Source of the DNA: an uncultured Butyrivibrio sp.
GTDB taxonomy: Bacteria > Bacillota > Clostridia > Lachnospirales > Lachnospiraceae
NCBI GenBank assembly: GCA_945928575.1
Contig: CAMENP010000001.1
Location: forward strand, 1-64,000
Direction: 5' to 3'
DNA length: 64,000 bases
Shown in pieces: positions 55,464 to 64,000 of this stretch; the stretch's first letter is position 1; the number at the start of each line of letters is the position of its first letter. A program made the position numbers and the translations under genes. A model generated the notes under the pieces. It did not search any database. It saw only the letters and a program-made list of their open reading frames with translations, and was not told where the DNA came from.

Positions 55464-57263
55464 ATGAGAAAACTCATTAAAAATATAGCTGACCGCTACA
55501 AACATGCCAAGATGAAGAACCAGCTGATCATTATGTATTTTGCCGCTGTATTTGTCCCGATTCTGTTAGTCGGAATTATACTTGTGGCAAGTAATGCCAG
55601 AAGACTTATGACATATCACAGCGACCTGCTGAAAGCCAACAATAACCGTATCCGCTCGGTGCTTTATGAGATTACAAGCCAGATATACAGTATTTCCGGA
55701 GAAATAGCTTTTAATAATGACCTTGTGGAAGTTTTGTCCATGGAATATCCGGATGAGAGAGCATTCAAGAGCGAGGTCGATAAATTGGATGCCCTGGAAT
55801 ATTACCAGAATAATTATGCCGGAATATCCGATGTGGAGATATATACCAGCCAGCGCGGCGCACAGAATTACAGGAATTTCAGGCCGATAACGGATGATGT
55901 TGTTATGTCGGAATGGTATAAGACGGCATCGGACCAGTACAGCGTATTCTGGGACAGCGTTGAACGCGAAGATACCGGCGGCAATAAATACCGCAGTCTG
56001 GCCCTTGTCCGCAAGATTACATTATATAATTCCGACACCGAGGCTATTCTGCTTATTCATGTCAGTGATAATTATCTTAAGAGCAGGATAGAAGATAACG
56101 AAGAAGATGTACTTCTTGCACTTGAGGATAAAAGCATATTTTACAGCAATAAACGTGACAACGAAGGCAGGTCGGATCTGCTTAATGTAATTGAAAGCGG
56201 TGATGAATATTTTTCATATGAGGGCGATATGGAATACCGTGGCGCCATGAATATGACTTACATATCGACACTCAGCATGAAACAGTCGGATTCGCTTATG
56301 TATATAGCGACGATCAGTAACTCGGCTTATAACAGTGTCCAGCAGATAGTAATGATCACAGCGCTTATTATTGCATTAGCACTTATTCTGCCGGCAGTGC
56401 TTATGAGATTTTTCATAACCGGATTTTCCAGCCAGGTAGGCAGAATGCGTGATGAGATGTACAGTGCCAGCCAGGGAGATTACGATTCCATGGAAGATTT
56501 TGACGGGTGCTATGAACTTACGGCAGCTTATAAAGACCTCTGGATAATGCTTGACAAGATCAAAGAAAAAGACGCTGCAATGTATGCGAAAGAAATCAAT
56601 GAACAGAAGCTTCTCAACGAGCAGCAGAAAATGGAGTTCCAGATGCTTGCAAGCCAGATCAATCCTCATTTTCTGTATAACACACTTGAAATGATAAGGA
56701 TGAAGGCTATAACAGCCGGTGATACGGAGACTGCAACAGCAATTAAGCTTCTCGGTAAATCCATGCGTTATGTGCTTGACAATACCGGAACCGAATATAC
56801 AACGGTTGCTAAGGAGTTATCTCATATTGAGACCTATCTCCAGATTCAGAAGTTAAGATTTGGCGAAAGGGTAAATTATGAAATTCGGTCAGAGGATGAT
56901 ATTAATCTGAACAAAATAAGGATACTCCCACTTCTGCTCCAGCCGATAGTCGAGAACGCGATACTTCACGGATTGGAAGAAGTGGAATCGGGCGGACGTA
57001 TAATTGTGAATATCCATCGTGACATAAATAACCCGGATACGCTTATAATTGCCATAAGCGATAACGGATGCGGCATGGATGCGGACACACTTAATAATAT
57101 GAGGGTTAATCTTGAAAAGGGAAATATAAGCAAGCGGTATGGAATAGGACTTTATAATATTAACCAGCGTATCAGATTGTGTTATGGTACCGGATACGGA
57201 CTGTCGATTGACAGTGAAGAAGGAAATGGTACAACGGTTACCGCCAAAATAAGAATAATGTAA
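55464..57263 (+). CDS. YesM-type sensor histidine kinase
   Basis: 599 residues. Membrane segment 1 (about 20-42), an extracytoplasmic sensor region of about 250 residues, membrane segment 2 (about 295-317), a HAMP-like linker, the His_kinase domain with His402 in QINPHFLYNTLEM, and a C-terminal HATPase domain (LLLQPIVENAILHGLEE, SDNGCGMD, GIGLYNINQRI). No response regulator gene lies beside it; such kinases usually pair with an AraC-type regulator. The divergent GH31 gene suggests a sugar-sensing role. Confidence 0.9.
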   Translation: MRKLIKNIADRYKHAKMKNQLIIMYFAAVFVPILLVGIILVASNARRLMTYHSDLLKANNNRIRSVLYEITSQIYSISGEIAFNNDLVEVLSMEYPDERAFKSEVDKLDALEYYQNNYAGISDVEIYTSQRGAQNYRNFRPITDDVVMSEWYKTASDQYSVFWDSVEREDTGGNKYRSLALVRKITLYNSDTEAILLIHVSDNYLKSRIEDNEEDVLLALEDKSIFYSNKRDNEGRSDLLNVIESGDEYFSYEGDMEYRGAMNMTYISTLSMKQSDSLMYIATISNSAYNSVQQIVMITALIIALALILPAVLMRFFITGFSSQVGRMRDEMYSASQGDYDSMEDFDGCYELTAAYKDLWIMLDKIKEKDAAMYAKEINEQKLLNEQQKMEFQMLASQINPHFLYNTLEMIRMKAITAGDTETATAIKLLGKSMRYVLDNTGTEYTTVAKELSHIETYLQIQKLRFGERVNYEIRSEDDINLNKIRILPLLLQPIVENAILHGLEEVESGGRIIVNIHRDINNPDTLIIAISDNGCGMDADTLNNMRVNLEKGNISKRYGIGLYNINQRIRLCYGTGYGLSIDSEEGNGTTVTAKIRIM

Positions 57264-57616
57264 CTCTCGAACAGCTTTTTTCGCAGCCCTTGATTTTGGG
57301 ATGGCGGCGTGGCGTTAAGCACCGCCGGAAGAGTAACGCAACAGTGTACAATACGATATTTTCACACTTTTTTGCTCAAAATCAGCAATTTGGTGTCAAT
57401 TACTTGCTATATGCGATACTTATGCATGATAACATATTAAACTTTGTGTATTAAAAGACACACGAGTTTTAATGTGTTACAGTGCAAAGCCGGTTAAATT
57501 GACACCAAATGCCCCGAAAATCGCAAAAAAGTGTGATTTTGTAAATTTCAAACTCCAAATAATATCAATTAAGATACCCAAATCCCAAATACAGCAATTA
57601 TTTACATCCCCGGTAA
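57264..57616. other. Gene-free region with inverted-repeat element
   Basis: Contains a GC-rich hairpin shortly after the kinase gene and the element at 57362-57536. No gene is supported. Confidence 0.65.
57362..57536. repeat. Inverted-repeat intergenic element (best-preserved copy)
   Basis: Outer arms TCACACTTTTTTGC (57362-57375) and GCAAAAAAGTGTGA (57523-57536) are perfect inverted repeats. Inner arms GCAATTTGGTGTCAATT (57385-57401) and AAATTGACACCAAATGC (57496-57512) also pair almost fully. About 95 bp lie between the inner arms. Related elements lie at 384-545 and 33141-33290. Confidence 0.75.
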
Positions 57617-58681
57617 TTATTTGCTGTATTTCACAAGCATGTCAACGATCGTGCGGCTTGCATCTTTCTGGCTGCCGTTTGACATGGCTTCTATATACTT
57701 ATCTCTGTTATCATACAATGAACATATTGTATCATACAGAAGATTATCGGACATAGCCTCTTCTTCAAGAACAGCGGAAAATCCCTGCTTCTTAAAAGAT
57801 GCGGCATTTAGAAGCTGGTCGCCGCGGCTTGCATCTGCCGGGAGCGGAATGAGAAGATTAGGCTTCTTCATCGCAAGGAGCTCGCAGATTACGTTGGCAC
57901 CGGCACGCGATACGACTATGTCGGCTGCTGCGTACAAGTCCTTAAGTTCCTCGTTCACATACTCGAACTGCTTGTAACCGGTAGTATTATTGAAAGAATC
58001 ATCAACCTTACCCTTGCCGCAGACATGTATTATCTGGAAACGCTCCAGAAGCTGCGGGAGAATGGCACGAATGGCTTCGTTAACATGAAGGGCACCGAGG
58101 CTTCCGCCAATAATCATAAGAACCGGTTTAAGTGTATTGAAACCGCAGAAACTGAGACCGGCTGCCTTGTCACCGTGGAGAAGTTCATCACGGATAGGTG
58201 TTCCGGTAAGGACGCCCTTGCCGTCGGGAATGAGTTTGACTGTCTCAGGAAAGTTACAGCATACTTTTACAGTATGCTTCTGACAAAGTCTGTTGGCAAG
58301 TCCAGGTGTCATATCTGATTCATGTGCAATAACCGGAATATTCATTTTATCAGCTGCCATAACCACCGGAACGGCCACAAAACCGCCCTTGGAGAATACA
58401 ATATCGGGATTGATCTGCTTAATAAGTTTCTTGGCCTGCGAAAATCCCTTAATAACCCTGAAAGGATCGGTAAAATTCTTAATATCAAAATAACGTCTTA
58501 ATTTACCAGATGCGATTCCGTAGTACGCAACACCGAGATCTTCCATTAACTTTTTCTCGATTCCGTTGTATGAACCGATATATGATACTTCAAAACCGGC
58601 CTCTTTAAGATAAGGTAAAAGAGCGATGTTCGGAGTTACATGTCCGGCAGTTCCGCCGCCGGTAAGAACTATTTTCTTCAT
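57617..58681 (-). CDS. murG: MurG-type N-acetylglucosaminyltransferase
   Basis: 354 residues. It adds GlcNAc to lipid I at the inner face of the membrane to make lipid II. The N-terminal GGGTAGHVTPNIAL, the GKLRRYFDIKNF region, SKGGFVAVPV, HESDMTPGLANR and the C-domain GGSLGALHVNEAIR and SRAGANVICELLAMKKPNLLIPLP are all typical. It stands apart from any division cluster, as does the extra murG of many Clostridia. Its start shares one base with the end of the TSCPD gene. Confidence 0.92.
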   Translation of the reverse strand: MKKIVLTGGGTAGHVTPNIALLPYLKEAGFEVSYIGSYNGIEKKLMEDLGVAYYGIASGKLRRYFDIKNFTDPFRVIKGFSQAKKLIKQINPDIVFSKGGFVAVPVVMAADKMNIPVIAHESDMTPGLANRLCQKHTVKVCCNFPETVKLIPDGKGVLTGTPIRDELLHGDKAAGLSFCGFNTLKPVLMIIGGSLGALHVNEAIRAILPQLLERFQIIHVCGKGKVDDSFNNTTGYKQFEYVNEELKDLYAAADIVVSRAGANVICELLAMKKPNLLIPLPADASRGDQLLNAASFKKQGFSAVLEEEAMSDNLLYDTICSLYDNRDKYIEAMSNGSQKDASRTIVDMLVKYSK

Positions 58682-58932
58682 TATGCGTGTGCCTCCTTAT
58701 ATTGCTTGAGCGCTTTGGCTAACTGATCCGGGCACGAAGTGGGACGGAAACCGCACTTAATGCCGTCGAGCCTGTTGATCGCATCGTCTATATTCATGCC
58801 GGCAATGAGGGCTGCAACGCCCTGTGTGTTACCGGAACATCCGCCGATGAAACGTACGGACTTAATAATATTGTCTTCAATTTCAAAATCAATTTCACTT
58901 GAGCATACGCCCTGTGTTTTATAAGTATTCAA
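58681..58932 (-). CDS. TSCPD-domain protein (TIGR03905 type)
   Basis: 83 residues. FIGGCSGNTQGVAALIAGM and CGFRPTSCPDQLAKAL are the TSCPD signatures, with Cys residues suited to metal binding. This small domain is also found at the C-terminus of some B12-dependent ribonucleotide reductases; the stand-alone role is unknown. It overlaps murG by one base, suggesting one message. Confidence 0.85.
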   Translation of the reverse strand: MNTYKTQGVCSSEIDFEIEDNIIKSVRFIGGCSGNTQGVAALIAGMNIDDAINRLDGIKCGFRPTSCPDQLAKALKQYKEAHA

Positions 58933-59029
58933 AACAATACCTCCTGTCTGTCACTTATTTTTTTACAGTATAGCATAGATACGCAAAAAGTGATACAATA
59001 AAAAAAATTAACCGCCAAGGAGGAAGAAA

Positions 59030-59728
59030 ATGATTGGAATAATAGGAGCTATGGACGAGGAAATCAGCCAGATAAAGGCAAAGCTTTCCGATGTTACTGT
59101 TACGGAAACGGCAGCTATGACATTTAATAAAGGAAAGCTTGGAAGCCACGACATAGTGGCGGTCAGAAGCGGAATCGGTAAAGTTAATGCGGCCGTATGT
59201 ACACAGATACTTGCGACATATTTTCATGTCGATCATATTATAAATACCGGAGTTGCGGGTTCGCTTAAGAATGAAATCAATATCGGTGATGTCGTTATCT
59301 CGACAGACGCATTGCAGCATGATATGGATGCTACGGGATTCGGTTATGAACCGGGAGTGATTCCGAGAATGAAAGTGTCGGATTTTATAGCTGACGAGAA
59401 CCTTAGAAAGCTTGCCGTAAAAGCATGTAAAGAAGCGGTTCCGCAGATAGGCGTGTATGAAGGAAGGATTGTCAGCGGGGACCAGTTTATTTCCGATCAT
59501 GCGGTAAAGGAACGCATAGCAAAACAATTCGGAGGATACTGCACGGAAATGGAGGGCGCTGCGATTGCACAGGCGGCATATCTTAACAATATTCCTTTCC
59601 TTATTATAAGAGCTATTTCCGATAAGGCAGACGGAAGTGCAACGATGGATTACGGTGAATTTGAGCGGAAGGCGATAGATAATTCCGTCGCGCTGCTGGT
59701 AAATATGATCGAGAATGCCAATTTTTAG
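59030..59728 (+). CDS. mtnN: 5'-methylthioadenosine / S-adenosylhomocysteine nucleosidase
   Basis: 232 residues, the usual MTA/SAH nucleosidase length. IGIIGAMDEEISQIK at the start carries the catalytic Glu; VRSGIGKVNAAVC, NTGVAGSL, GDQFI, EMEGAAIAQ and RAISDKADGSA are family motifs. It cleaves methylthioadenosine, the by-product of spermidine synthesis, and S-adenosylhomocysteine. AAGGAGG precedes the ATG. Confidence 0.94.
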   Translation: MIGIIGAMDEEISQIKAKLSDVTVTETAAMTFNKGKLGSHDIVAVRSGIGKVNAAVCTQILATYFHVDHIINTGVAGSLKNEINIGDVVISTDALQHDMDATGFGYEPGVIPRMKVSDFIADENLRKLAVKACKEAVPQIGVYEGRIVSGDQFISDHAVKERIAKQFGGYCTEMEGAAIAQAAYLNNIPFLIIRAISDKADGSATMDYGEFERKAIDNSVALLVNMIENANF

Positions 59729-59830
59729 TAAAACATGTCATAATTAGTCGGTTGATAAGGACTTTATATTAAATCTCCTTGCATATATTATATGATTAAT
59801 CATAAAGTATACAGATGCAGGGAGGTTTTT

Positions 59831-60466
59831 ATGTATTTTTTTATATTGGCAGCCGGAGCTTTTCTGACCGGACTGATGATAAACAGCGTGCTCAGACGGA
59901 GCATGAATGAATTGGTGAGGGAATCCGAAGAAATAGACCACACGAGTTTTGCTTTTTTTAAACAGATGAAACTTAAATACGAAAACTATATGCGCACCGG
60001 ACGTGAAATAAATAACACGGAGGCTTTTGCGGGAAAATATCTCGATAAATACAGATGCCATGGCATAAGAATCCACAGTTATGAGAAAGCGTCAATGTGT
60101 GCTGCCGGGTTATGTGTGATATTCGGGGCGTGCGGAGCGCTTCTTGACAAGAGCCATGCACTTGAATATCTCCTTGTGGGTTTCCTTGCCATGTATGTGG
60201 TGACGGGAAGCAGGCATCTTATAGATGTCGCCGGTAAGAGACGACGGATAACGACTGATCTGGTGGATTTTTTTGAAAACAGATTCTCGGCGGCGACTGC
60301 CGAGGCTGTCCGCGACGCAGTACCTGTCAGAAAAGCTGACATCCCGGCACATAAGAGCCCGGATGATAACGGTGAGCGTGTTAAATTCCATGAAAATACA
60401 CAGGTAACGTTCACAGAAGAAGAAAAAAAGTTAATTGACGAAATTTTGAAAGAATATTTAGGTTGA
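59831..60466 (+). CDS. Membrane protein of unknown function
   Basis: 211 residues, not recognised. Membrane segments are visible at about 2-18, 90-105 and 114-130; the rest is charged and probably cytosolic, with an acidic C-terminal end. GGGAGG lies 5 nt before the ATG at 59831, which is chosen over the in-frame codon at 59792. The promoter of pgi overlaps its stop codon. Confidence 0.7.
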   Translation: MYFFILAAGAFLTGLMINSVLRRSMNELVRESEEIDHTSFAFFKQMKLKYENYMRTGREINNTEAFAGKYLDKYRCHGIRIHSYEKASMCAAGLCVIFGACGALLDKSHALEYLLVGFLAMYVVTGSRHLIDVAGKRRRITTDLVDFFENRFSAATAEAVRDAVPVRKADIPAHKSPDDNGERVKFHENTQVTFTEEEKKLIDEILKEYLG

Positions 60467-60491
60467 TAAATGGACGCGAATCTACTATAAT
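60463..60491 (+). promoter_or_regulatory. Promoter of pgi
   Basis: TTGATA, 17 bp and TATAAT. The -35 hexamer overlaps the stop codon of the preceding gene. Confidence 0.75.
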
Positions 60492-60533
60492 AGATACGAT
60501 TTGGATATAAGACAAAAGAAGGAGATATGAAAT

Positions 60534-61886
60534 ATGGCAAAAATAACTTTCGATTATTCAAAAGCAGCACAGTTCGTTTCAGCAGCCGATATAGATAATA
60601 TCAAAGCGGAGACAATTGCAGCTAAAGATGTACTTGTTGGCAAGACCGGAGCAGGTAATGATTTCCTCGGATGGATCGATCTCCCGGTTAATTATGATAA
60701 GGAAGAGTTTGCTCGTATCAAAGCATCAGCAGCCAAGATACAGTCAGATTCCGATGTTCTCATTGTAATCGGTATCGGCGGCTCATATCTCGGAGCCAGA
60801 GCGGCAATAGAATTCCTCAGACATGGTTTTTACAACAACATTACCAAAGACGAAAGAAAGACACCTGAAATATATTATGTAGGCAACAATATCAGCAGCA
60901 CATATATTGCAGGACTTATAGATGTGATCGGAGACAGAGATTTCTCTGTTAATATAATTTCCAAGTCCGGAACTACAACAGAGCCGGCTATCGCATTCAG
61001 AATTTTCAAGGAAATGCTTGAGAAGAAATACGGCAAAGATGAAGCAGCGAAGAGAATATATGCTACTACTGACAAAGCTAAGGGAGCACTTAAGAATCTT
61101 TCCGACGCTGAAGGATATGAAACATTCGTTGTACCGGATGATGTAGGCGGAAGATATTCAGTACTTACTGCAGTAGGACTTCTTCCGATCGCAGTAAGCG
61201 GCGCCGATATAGATAAACTTATGCAGGGTGCTGCAGAAGGCCGTAAGCTGGCACTTGAAAGCAGCTTTGAAGATAATGATGCAATGAAATATGCCGCAGT
61301 ACGTAACATTCTTCACAGACAGGGCAAGTCGGTTGAAATAGTAGCTAACTATGAGCCGAGCCTTCATTATGTATCAGAGTGGTGGAAACAGCTTTTCGGA
61401 GAGAGCGAAGGCAAGGACAACAAAGGTATTTTCCCGACCGCATGTGATTACACAACAGATCTTCACTCAATGGGACAGTTCATTCAGGAAGGTTCAAGAC
61501 TTATGTTTGAGACCGTTATGAATGTTGAGAAACCTAAATGCGAGCTTTACATCGGACTTGAGGAGAACGACCTTGACGGACTTAACTATCTTGCAGGCAA
61601 GTCTATTGATTTTGCCAACAAGTGTGCAATGAACGGTGTTGTCGTAGCACATACCGACGGTAACGTTCCTAACCTCATGGTCAATATTCCTGAGCAGAAC
61701 GAATTCTATCTCGGTGAACTCTTCTATTTCTATGAGTTCGCATGCGGTGTCAGCGGATATATTCTCGGAGTTAATCCGTTCAACCAGCCGGGCGTTGAGA
61801 GCTATAAGAAGAACATGTTTGCACTTCTTGGCAAGCCTGGATATGAGAAGGAAAGAGAAGCCATCATGGCAAGACTTAACAAATAA
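60534..61886 (+). CDS. pgi: Glucose-6-phosphate isomerase
   Basis: 450 residues, the Gram-positive length. It interconverts glucose-6-phosphate and fructose-6-phosphate. [53 protein letters not shown] and [16 protein letters not shown] are conserved family segments. AGGAG precedes the ATG. A terminator follows. Confidence 0.95.
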   Translation: MAKITFDYSKAAQFVSAADIDNIKAETIAAKDVLVGKTGAGNDFLGWIDLPVNYDKEEFARIKASAAKIQSDSDVLIVIGIGGSYLGARAAIEFLRHGFYNNITKDERKTPEIYYVGNNISSTYIAGLIDVIGDRDFSVNIISKSGTTTEPAIAFRIFKEMLEKKYGKDEAAKRIYATTDKAKGALKNLSDAEGYETFVVPDDVGGRYSVLTAVGLLPIAVSGADIDKLMQGAAEGRKLALESSFEDNDAMKYAAVRNILHRQGKSVEIVANYEPSLHYVSEWWKQLFGESEGKDNKGIFPTACDYTTDLHSMGQFIQEGSRLMFETVMNVEKPKCELYIGLEENDLDGLNYLAGKSIDFANKCAMNGVVVAHTDGNVPNLMVNIPEQNEFYLGELFYFYEFACGVSGYILGVNPFNQPGVESYKKNMFALLGKPGYEKEREAIMARLNK

Positions 61887-61903
61887 TTTAATATATTAAG
61901 AAA

Positions 61904-61929
61904 GGACCTCGGATTGAGGTCCTTTTTTT
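61904..61929 (+). terminator. Rho-independent terminator of pgi
   Basis: GGACCTC pairs with GAGGTCC over GGATT and runs into seven Ts. Confidence 0.88.
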
Positions 61930-62194
61930 AATCTTCTTCAATGACATGAATTTCAAGAAAATCGAAATCTATGTGTTCTATGAAATTATCCTGATAGAAA
62001 CGCGCTTTATCATGACGTTTGAATGAATCAATGGTTGAGTCTAACCACATCGGAACGGCAAGGTCAAATTCGTGACAGGCGGTATCAAGCGCAGACAGGA
62101 CTTTGGCTGTGCGGTTCCTGGAAGAATCGTCTTCAATAACCGTATCGCGCAACATTCTGTTGTCTTTAAATATTTTACACCACATTCTGAACAT
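61928..62194 (-). CDS. Small conserved-looking protein of unknown function
   Basis: 88 residues, not recognised. It has an acidic C-terminal half and no membrane segment or signal peptide. GGAGGAC precedes the ATG by 7 nt on the minus strand and codon use looks like its neighbours, which supports it as a real gene. It is convergent with pgi and divergent from niaR. Confidence 0.65.
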   Translation of the reverse strand: MFRMWCKIFKDNRMLRDTVIEDDSSRNRTAKVLSALDTACHEFDLAVPMWLDSTIDSFKRHDKARFYQDNFIEHIDFDFLEIHVIEED

Positions 62195-62219
62195 ATTATA
62201 AGTCCTCCGGGAATTATTG

Positions 62220-62248
62220 TTGAAAATAAATTATCTGTAGTTTATACT
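62220..62248 (+). promoter_or_regulatory. Promoter of niaR
   Basis: TTGAAA, 17 bp and TATACT. Confidence 0.65.
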
Positions 62249-62284
62249 ATTTCATGAATAAAATCAACTAAGGAGATTGAAATA

Positions 62285-62797
62285 ATGGAAGGCAGAGAAC
62301 GCAGGGAAAGGATTATAGATATTCTTAAGAACAGTGATGAACCACTTTCCGGAACGGCACTTGCCGCCAGACTTAAAGTCAGCCGCCAGGTTATTGTACA
62401 GGATATCGCATTATTGCGCGCCGTTGATAAGAACATAATTTCAACGAATAAGGGATATATGTTTTTTGAACCTCATGAAGCCATGTGCCGTCGTATTTTT
62501 ATGGTAAAACATACGGATGAGCAGATGAGAGATGAACTTAACAGCATAGTTGATAACGGGGGCCAGGTTCTCGATGTGATAATAGAGCACGATGTTTACG
62601 GACCTATTACCGTTGATTTGCAGCTGTCAACCAGACATGACGTGGATGAATTCATGGAACGGATCATGGGGAATGCAAGACCGCTGAAGTATCTTACTGA
62701 CGGTGTGCATTATCATACGGTTGAGGCGGAGAGTGAGAAAGCACTCGACAGAATCGAAAATGTTCTAAAACAGAAAGGGTACTTGATTTCGGTGTAA
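62285..62797 (+). CDS. niaR: NiaR-type niacin-responsive repressor
   Basis: 170 residues. The N-terminus is an HTH_11 winged helix (SGTALAARLKVSRQVIVQDIALLRA). The C-terminus is a 3H domain with spaced histidines (MVKHTDEQM, IIEHDVYGPITVDL, GVHYHTVEA) that bind a metal and nicotinic acid in this family. It would repress NAD-precursor genes. The gene just downstream has a direct repeat overlapping its promoter that fits a NiaR site. Confidence 0.88.
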   Translation: MEGRERRERIIDILKNSDEPLSGTALAARLKVSRQVIVQDIALLRAVDKNIISTNKGYMFFEPHEAMCRRIFMVKHTDEQMRDELNSIVDNGGQVLDVIIEHDVYGPITVDLQLSTRHDVDEFMERIMGNARPLKYLTDGVHYHTVEAESEKALDRIENVLKQKGYLISV

Positions 62798-62818
62798 AGG
62801 TGTGTTAAACTTGCCATT

Positions 62819-62849
62819 AGCTGACAAGACAGCTGACAAGACATAGTAT
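62819..62849 (+). promoter_or_regulatory. Promoter with tandem operator, probably NiaR-controlled
   Basis: AGCTGACAAGACA occurs at 62819-62831 and again at 62831-62843, a 12-bp tandem repeat. The promoter CTGACA (62821-62826), 17 bp, TAGTAT (62844-62849) is covered by it, the position expected for a repressor site. TGACAAGACA resembles the TGTC-containing NiaR sites as I remember them. Confidence 0.65.
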
Positions 62850-62869
62850 ACAGCGAAAGGAATTGTACC

Positions 62870-63943
62870 ATGAAAGGAATTAAAAAATACCTTCACAGAG
62901 TATTTATAGACGGATTCAGCGGAATGGCGCTTGGACTGTTTTCAACATTGATCATCGGAACGATTGTAGGACAGATAGCAAAGTTTGTTCCGGGATCCGT
63001 CGGCATGTATATGATATATGCCAGCAATATCGCAAAGAGCCTTATGGGTGCCGGAATCGGTGCCGGAGTTGCGGGCAAATATAAAGAAGGCCCGATTGTT
63101 ACGGTATCGGCAGCGGTAGCGGGTATGATAGGTGCTTTCCCGACAGCTTTTGCGGCGGGAGATGCAGGAACGGTGCTTACGGCGGCAATTAATCTCGGAA
63201 CACCGGGTAATCCGCTCAGCGCATTTATCGCGGCATATGCGGCAATAGAAGTGGGACATCTTATATCGGGTAAGACCCCGGTCGACATTATAGTTACGCC
63301 GCTTGTGACGATAGCGGTCGGAGCGGTTATCGCATTTATAACCGGCCCGTATATCAATACTTTTACCAACTGGCTCGGCTCACTTATAACCATTAATGTA
63401 GAAGCACATCCGTTTATCGGAGGAATTATCGTTTCGGCGCTTATGGGAATTTTCCTTACACTGCCTATAAGTTCAGCGGCAATCGGAGTTGTACTCGGAC
63501 TTGACGGACTGGCTGCCGGCGCGGCTACAATAGGTTGCTGCTGCCAGATGGTCGGATTTGCCGTTATGAGTTACAGGGAGAATAAGATGGGCGGACTTGT
63601 ATCACAGGGAATCGGAACATCTATGTTACAGATGCCGAATATTGTGAAGAAGCCGATAGTCTGGCTGCCGCCGATACTCTCAAGCATAATTCTTGCGCCG
63701 ATCTCGACAATGGTGTTTAAGATGCACAGCAACCCGGTTGGTTCCGGCATGGGAACATCCGGACTTGTCGGTCAGTTCTCAGCATACGGAGTAATGGTAT
63801 CCGAGGGAATGAAGCCGATAATGGCTGTCGGAGAGATAGCGCTGATGCATTTTGTCCTTCCGGCACTGCTTACATGGATTATCTGCACCGGAATGAGAAA
63901 AGCCGGCTGGATCAAAGACGGTGACCTGAAACTCGAAGTATAA
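62870..63943 (+). CDS. EIIC-like membrane transporter (PTS_EIIC_2 type)
   Basis: 357 residues with about eight to ten membrane segments, rich in Gly and Ala: IYASNIAKSLMGAGIGAGVAG, TPVDIIVTPLVTIAVG, LPISSAAIGVVLGLDGLAAG. It resembles the stand-alone EIIC_2 group of the PTS, which lacks EIIA and EIIB partners. With niaR directly upstream and an operator in its promoter, it may import a pyridine precursor rather than a sugar; this is inference. AAAGGA precedes the ATG. Confidence 0.8.
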   Translation: MKGIKKYLHRVFIDGFSGMALGLFSTLIIGTIVGQIAKFVPGSVGMYMIYASNIAKSLMGAGIGAGVAGKYKEGPIVTVSAAVAGMIGAFPTAFAAGDAGTVLTAAINLGTPGNPLSAFIAAYAAIEVGHLISGKTPVDIIVTPLVTIAVGAVIAFITGPYINTFTNWLGSLITINVEAHPFIGGIIVSALMGIFLTLPISSAAIGVVLGLDGLAAGAATIGCCCQMVGFAVMSYRENKMGGLVSQGIGTSMLQMPNIVKKPIVWLPPILSSIILAPISTMVFKMHSNPVGSGMGTSGLVGQFSAYGVMVSEGMKPIMAVGEIALMHFVLPALLTWIICTGMRKAGWIKDGDLKLEV

Positions 63944-63950
63944 AAAACTC

Positions 63951-63979
63951 TTGTAGACTTAATATAAATAGACTATAAT
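63951..63979 (+). promoter_or_regulatory. Promoter for a gene beyond the window
   Basis: TTGTAG, 17 bp and TATAAT at the window end; the gene it serves is not visible. Confidence 0.6.
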
Positions 63980-64000
63980 TATTATACCAGTTTATATATC

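Overview
The window looks like a chromosomal segment from an anaerobic gut Firmicute, most likely a Lachnospiraceae-type Clostridium relative. This is inferred from strong AGGAGG ribosome sites, moderate GC, sigma-A promoters with 17-bp spacers, Fe-S serine dehydratase in two subunits, PPi-type phosphofructokinase, spmA, YhgE/Pip proteins and GH5/GH31 glycosidases. No phage, CRISPR array or insertion sequence was seen. The only RNA gene is a minus-strand tRNA-Pro(CGG), next to a duplicated copy of its own 3' end.

The core (about 2.9-32.9 kb and 45.7-49.7 kb) is a polyamine island. AguA (two copies) and AguB can turn agmatine into putrescine. PatA, an aldehyde dehydrogenase, a GabT-like transaminase and an iron alcohol dehydrogenase can carry putrescine through GABA to succinate semialdehyde and 4-hydroxybutyrate. 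Two spermidine/putrescine-type ABC transporters each carry a PII-like protein (PotN type). The second has two different ATPases. A third binding protein sits with aguBA. Two paralogous LuxR-type regulators lie beside the polyamine operons, and a MerR regulator with three operator-like palindromes faces the second transporter. Between these lie a YhgE/Pip pair, an amino-acid ABC transporter whose binding protein looks circularly permuted, and sdaAB-sdaAA.

From 33 to 45 kb come an AIM24-like protein, an SpmA homologue, an AT-rich ABC-2 transporter cassette, an MFS/TetR pair, a surface protein, and a secreted GH5 glucanase with a membrane-anchored partner under a divergent AraC regulator. From 49.7 to 64 kb come PPi-PFK, a small membrane protein, a frameshifted surface-protein gene, a GH31 alpha-xylosidase, an orphan YesM-type kinase, murG, a TSCPD protein, mtnN, a membrane protein, pgi, niaR and an EIIC-like transporter behind a likely NiaR operator.

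The most unusual non-coding signal is a recurring leader. At seven places a 10-nt motif close to GCRAMGRGGC opens an intrinsic-terminator hairpin, usually just after a promoter and before the ribosome site. The places are the two pot operons, sdaAB, patA, aguA, aguBA-potD and the ABC-2 cassette. Three of these promoters also share an AAAATGGT box at an identical distance from the -35. Three long intergenic gaps carry related inverted-repeat elements whose inner arms change together. All functions here come from reading the sequence; no database search was run.
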